Below, piece after piece: positions 61,771-64,000 of a DNA stretch of 64,000 nt. The stretch comes from Flavobacterium urumqiense. Lineage in GTDB: Bacteria > Bacteroidota > Bacteroidia > Flavobacteriales > Flavobacteriaceae. Numbering within the stretch: the stretch's first letter is position 1; every line of letters begins with the position of its first letter. Location of the stretch: the NCBI RefSeq assembly GCF_900108015.1, contig NZ_FNVP01000001.1, forward strand, positions 620,001 through 684,000, read 5' to 3'. Both the position numbers and the translations under genes were made by a program. Below the pieces are notes generated by a model, which did no database searches, was not told where the DNA came from, and saw only the letters and a list, made by a program, of their open reading frames with translations.

Positions 61771-63204
61771 ATGAAACATCTTAAGAAACTTTTATTTGCT
61801 GTGATGATGGTGATGGGATTAAGCTCTCACGCACAAGACAGTAACAACCCATGGGCAATCTCTTTTGGAGTTAATGCTGTTGACACCAGAACTAGTGCTG
61901 GTGGCGGAAAAAATTGGGCAGATCGTCATTTTTCTCAACCATTCGCTGTAAAAGACAATTGGAACATTCTTCCTTCAGTATCTTATCTTAGCGTATCTAG
62001 ATTTGTAGGGGATGGTTTCACTTTTGGTCTTTCTGGATCGGTAAACAAAATTACTAAATACGTTCGATTTGCTCCAAATGCTGTTGGTCATGATTCTCGT
62101 GGTTACATCGTAACTAATCCTGGAGATTTAATGTATTACGGTATTGATGGAACTATTAGATATAGTTTTATGAATTTAATTAATTCTAAAGTAATTGATC
62201 CTTCGCTGTCTGTTGGTGGTGGATATACTTTCTTTGGAGAAAGTAGTTATGGAACTGTTAACCCAGGTGCTGGTTTAACTTTTTGGTTTACTGAAAACAT
62301 AGGTTTATCTTTTGCTACTGCATACAAAAAATCATTTGGTGACAGAGAAGATGCTTCTGGAAAACCAGATGCTCCTTCTTATTTCCAACATACTGCTGGA
62401 CTTACTTTCAAATTTGGTGGTAAAGACACAGATGGTGATGGAATTTATGACAAAGATGATGCTTGTCCAGAAGTTGCTGGTTTAAAACAATTCAACGGAT
62501 GTCCTGACACAGACGGAGATGGTATTCAAGATAGTGAAGATGCTTGTCCAGAAGTTGCTGGTTTAGCTGCATTAAAAGGTTGTCCTGATACTGACGGAGA
62601 TGGTATAGCTGATAAAGATGATGCTTGTCCAGAAGTTGCTGGTTTAGCTGCATTGAATGGTTGTCCAGATGCTGATGGAGACGGAGTTGCTGATAAAGAT
62701 GACAAATGTCCTACAGTTGCAGGTCCTAAAGAAAACGCAGGTTGTCCTTGGCCAGATACTGATGGAGATGGTGTTCTAGACAAAGATGACAAATGTATCG
62801 ATGTTAGAGGTACAGTTGCTAATCAAGGTTGTCCAGAAGTTTCTGAAGAAGTTATGAAGAAATTAAATGAGTACAGTAGAACAATCTTATTTGATTCTGG
62901 AAAATCTACTTTCAAAAAACAAACTTACCCAACTTTACAATCAATTACTTCAATCTTAAAAGAATATCCTTATTCAAGATTCTTAGTTGAAGGTCATACT
63001 GATAGCGATGGTTCTAATGAAATGAACCAAACATTATCTGAAAACAGAGCTGCAGCAGTTAAAAATTACTTAATTGAAAATGGTATTGCTGCTGATAGAT
63101 TAAAATCTACAGGTTTTGGAGAAACTAAACCAATTGCAACTAATAAAACTGCAAAAGGAAAAGCAATGAACAGAAGAACTGAAATTTCTTTAATAAGAGA
63201 ATAA
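61771..63204 (+). CDS. OmpA-family protein with five thrombospondin type 3 repeats
   Basis: This 477-residue outer-membrane protein has a signal peptide (to about residue 21), an N-terminal beta-barrel (about 28-215), five thrombospondin type 3 repeats (219-355, units of 27 residues such as [20 protein letters not shown] that bind calcium) and a C-terminal OmpA peptidoglycan-binding domain (about 365-475). In that last domain [20 protein letters not shown] carries the peptidoglycan contacts. It links the outer membrane to the cell wall. A strong promoter precedes it and a terminator follows. Confidence 0.95.
   Translation: MKHLKKLLFAVMMVMGLSSHAQDSNNPWAISFGVNAVDTRTSAGGGKNWADRHFSQPFAVKDNWNILPSVSYLSVSRFVGDGFTFGLSGSVNKITKYVRFAPNAVGHDSRGYIVTNPGDLMYYGIDGTIRYSFMNLINSKVIDPSLSVGGGYTFFGESSYGTVNPGAGLTFWFTENIGLSFATAYKKSFGDREDASGKPDAPSYFQHTAGLTFKFGGKDTDGDGIYDKDDACPEVAGLKQFNGCPDTDGDGIQDSEDACPEVAGLAALKGCPDTDGDGIADKDDACPEVAGLAALNGCPDADGDGVADKDDKCPTVAGPKENAGCPWPDTDGDGVLDKDDKCIDVRGTVANQGCPEVSEEVMKKLNEYSRTILFDSGKSTFKKQTYPTLQSITSILKEYPYSRFLVEGHTDSDGSNEMNQTLSENRAAAVKNYLIENGIAADRLKSTGFGETKPIATNKTAKGKAMNRRTEISLIRE
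62425..62835 (+). repeat. Coding repeats for thrombospondin type 3 units
   Basis: Five units of 81 bp (the fourth is 87 bp, with an inserted Trp-Pro) encode DxDGDGxxDxxDxC-type calcium-binding loops inside the OmpA-family gene. Confidence 0.9.
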
Positions 63205-63226
63205 ATTTTTCTAAAATATTTATGGA

Positions 63227-63257
63227 AAACGCCTCGATTTATCGGGGCGTTTTTTTT
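63227..63257 (+). terminator. Rho-independent terminator after the OmpA-family gene
   Basis: AAAACGCCTCGA pairs with TCGGGGCGTTTT (one G-T pair) around a short loop, followed by a T run. Confidence 0.85.
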
Positions 63258-63267
63258 ATTTTTATAA

Positions 63268-64000
63268 AATGACAAATACTTCTTTTTTAGATAAAATAGC
63301 TGCCGTTTTAATTGAAAATTATTCAGATAAACTATCCAATGTAATAGTTGTTTTACCTAACAAACGAGCTAAAATATTTTTGATAGAGGCATTAAAGAAT
63401 AAAGTTTTAACTAATATCCTTTCGCCTGAAATTATTAGTGTTGAAGATTTTATTCAGGATATTTCGGGTATTCGTTCTATAGATCCCATCGAATTGTTAT
63501 TTGAATTTTATGAAGTCTACTTGTCAATTACTGAAAAATCTAATCAACAGTCATTTGAGCTTTTTGCTAATTGGGCAAAAACATTGTTGCAGGATTTTAA
63601 TGAAATTGATCGGTATTTATTAGATCCTTCTTATGTTTTGTCTTATCTGAAAGACATTGAAGATATAAAAAAATGGGGAATAGAAGTTGAAAATAAAACT
63701 GTATTACTGGAGAAATATATTGATTTTTGGAAATTACTACCTAATTATTATCAATCACTTTACAGTCATTTACTTAAAAAAGGAATTGGCTATCAAGGCC
63801 TTATTTATCGCGAGGCAGTAAATAACCTAAGCCATTTCTCTAATTCAATTTCAAACAAACATTTTGTTTTTGCTGGATTTAATGCTTTGAATGCCGCCGA
63901 AGAAAAAATTATACAACATTTAATCGCTTCGGATTGCGCCAAGATATATTGGGATGTTGACCAAACCTTTCTAAATGACCCGTATCATGATGCAGGATTG
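63268..64000 (+). CDS. AddB-like PD-(D/E)xK nuclease-family protein, N-terminal part (cut by window end)
   Basis: An ATG at 63268 opens a frame that runs without a stop to the window edge (244 codons). The product begins TNTSFLDKIAAVLIENYSDK and has IVVLPNKRAKIFLIEAL, the PNKRA-type start of AddB-like proteins of Bacteroidota. ILSPEIISVEDFIQDISG and FVFAGFNALNAAEEKII follow. A canonical Walker A GxxGxGKT is not seen in this part. The nuclease domain would lie beyond the window. It is the likely partner of the AddA-like helicase at 57223. Confidence 0.75.

Noticed and set aside
62526..62792. Minus-strand repetitive ORF inside the OmpA-family gene
   Set aside because: It is the antisense reading of the thrombospondin type 3 repeats.
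1..64000. tRNA, rRNA, tmRNA or RNase P genes
   Set aside because: Scanning by eye found no T-loop GGTTCGA-type arm with a cloverleaf and no rRNA-like segment; a tRNAscan/Infernal run would be needed to exclude them fully.

Overview
The window reads as a chromosomal segment of a member of the Bacteroidota, most likely Flavobacterium or a close relative. The DNA is AT-rich. Several promoters match the Bacteroidota pattern TTG-N18-20-TAnnTTTG, and Shine-Dalgarno sequences are almost absent. Family-specific markers include an IPExxxVDY-type protein beside rnc, a DksA-like protein without its zinc cysteines, a TonB receptor with a carboxypeptidase-like N-terminal domain, a long PurF and an OmpA protein with thrombospondin type 3 repeats. 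I saw no insertion sequence, prophage, rRNA, tRNA or CRISPR array. Most of the window is ordinary housekeeping sequence.

Layout. 1-2.2 kb: ileS (3' part), dksA-like, lspA. 2.2-5.4 kb (minus strand): small lipoprotein, 5-formyl-THF cyclo-ligase, PLP decarboxylase, AstE/AspA-like deacylase. 5.5-9.5 kb: uvrC and a patatin/outer-membrane-barrel fusion. 9.7-15.5 kb: tyrosine and tryptophan catabolism (hmgA, hppD, tryptophan 2,3-dioxygenase) with a DUF3108 protein, an M23 lipoprotein and a candidate small RNA. 15.7-21.6 kb: pgi, TonB receptor, small membrane protein, RlpA-like protein. 21.6-27 kb: CYTH protein, a membrane protein of the so-called site-specific recombinase family, dinB, a PAS-only protein, a BI-1 protein. 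27-31.6 kb (minus): acpP, fabF, rnc, IPExxxVDY, pyk. 31.8-36 kb: purN, rnhA, then oxyR divergent from an exported catalase followed by an exported ankyrin protein. 36-42.8 kb: PfkB kinase, purF, sod, comF, glyS. 42.8-48 kb: an OMP and a signalling locus (LytTR regulator, tandem-repeat secreted peptide, TPR histidine kinase, response regulator). 48-57 kb: thiL, hexose-phosphate kinase, lepA, radical-SAM/DUF4130 pair, dus, LolC/E-like permease, rbfA. 57-64 kb: AddA-like helicase-nuclease, kbl, ompA and the start of an AddB-like gene cut by the window end.

The most interesting material is the 43.9-48.0 kb signalling locus. There a secreted peptide made of four identical 14-residue units, whose DNA copies differ only at synonymous positions, lies between a LytTR regulator with Glu at the phospho-acceptor site and a TPR histidine kinase/response regulator pair. 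Other points worth a look are a three-copy dispersed hairpin repeat with compensating stem changes, a structured candidate small RNA after hppD, an M23 peptidase with Cys at a zinc-ligand position, and the radical-SAM/DUF4130 presumed DNA-repair pair. All functional statements come from motif recognition by eye; no database search was run.
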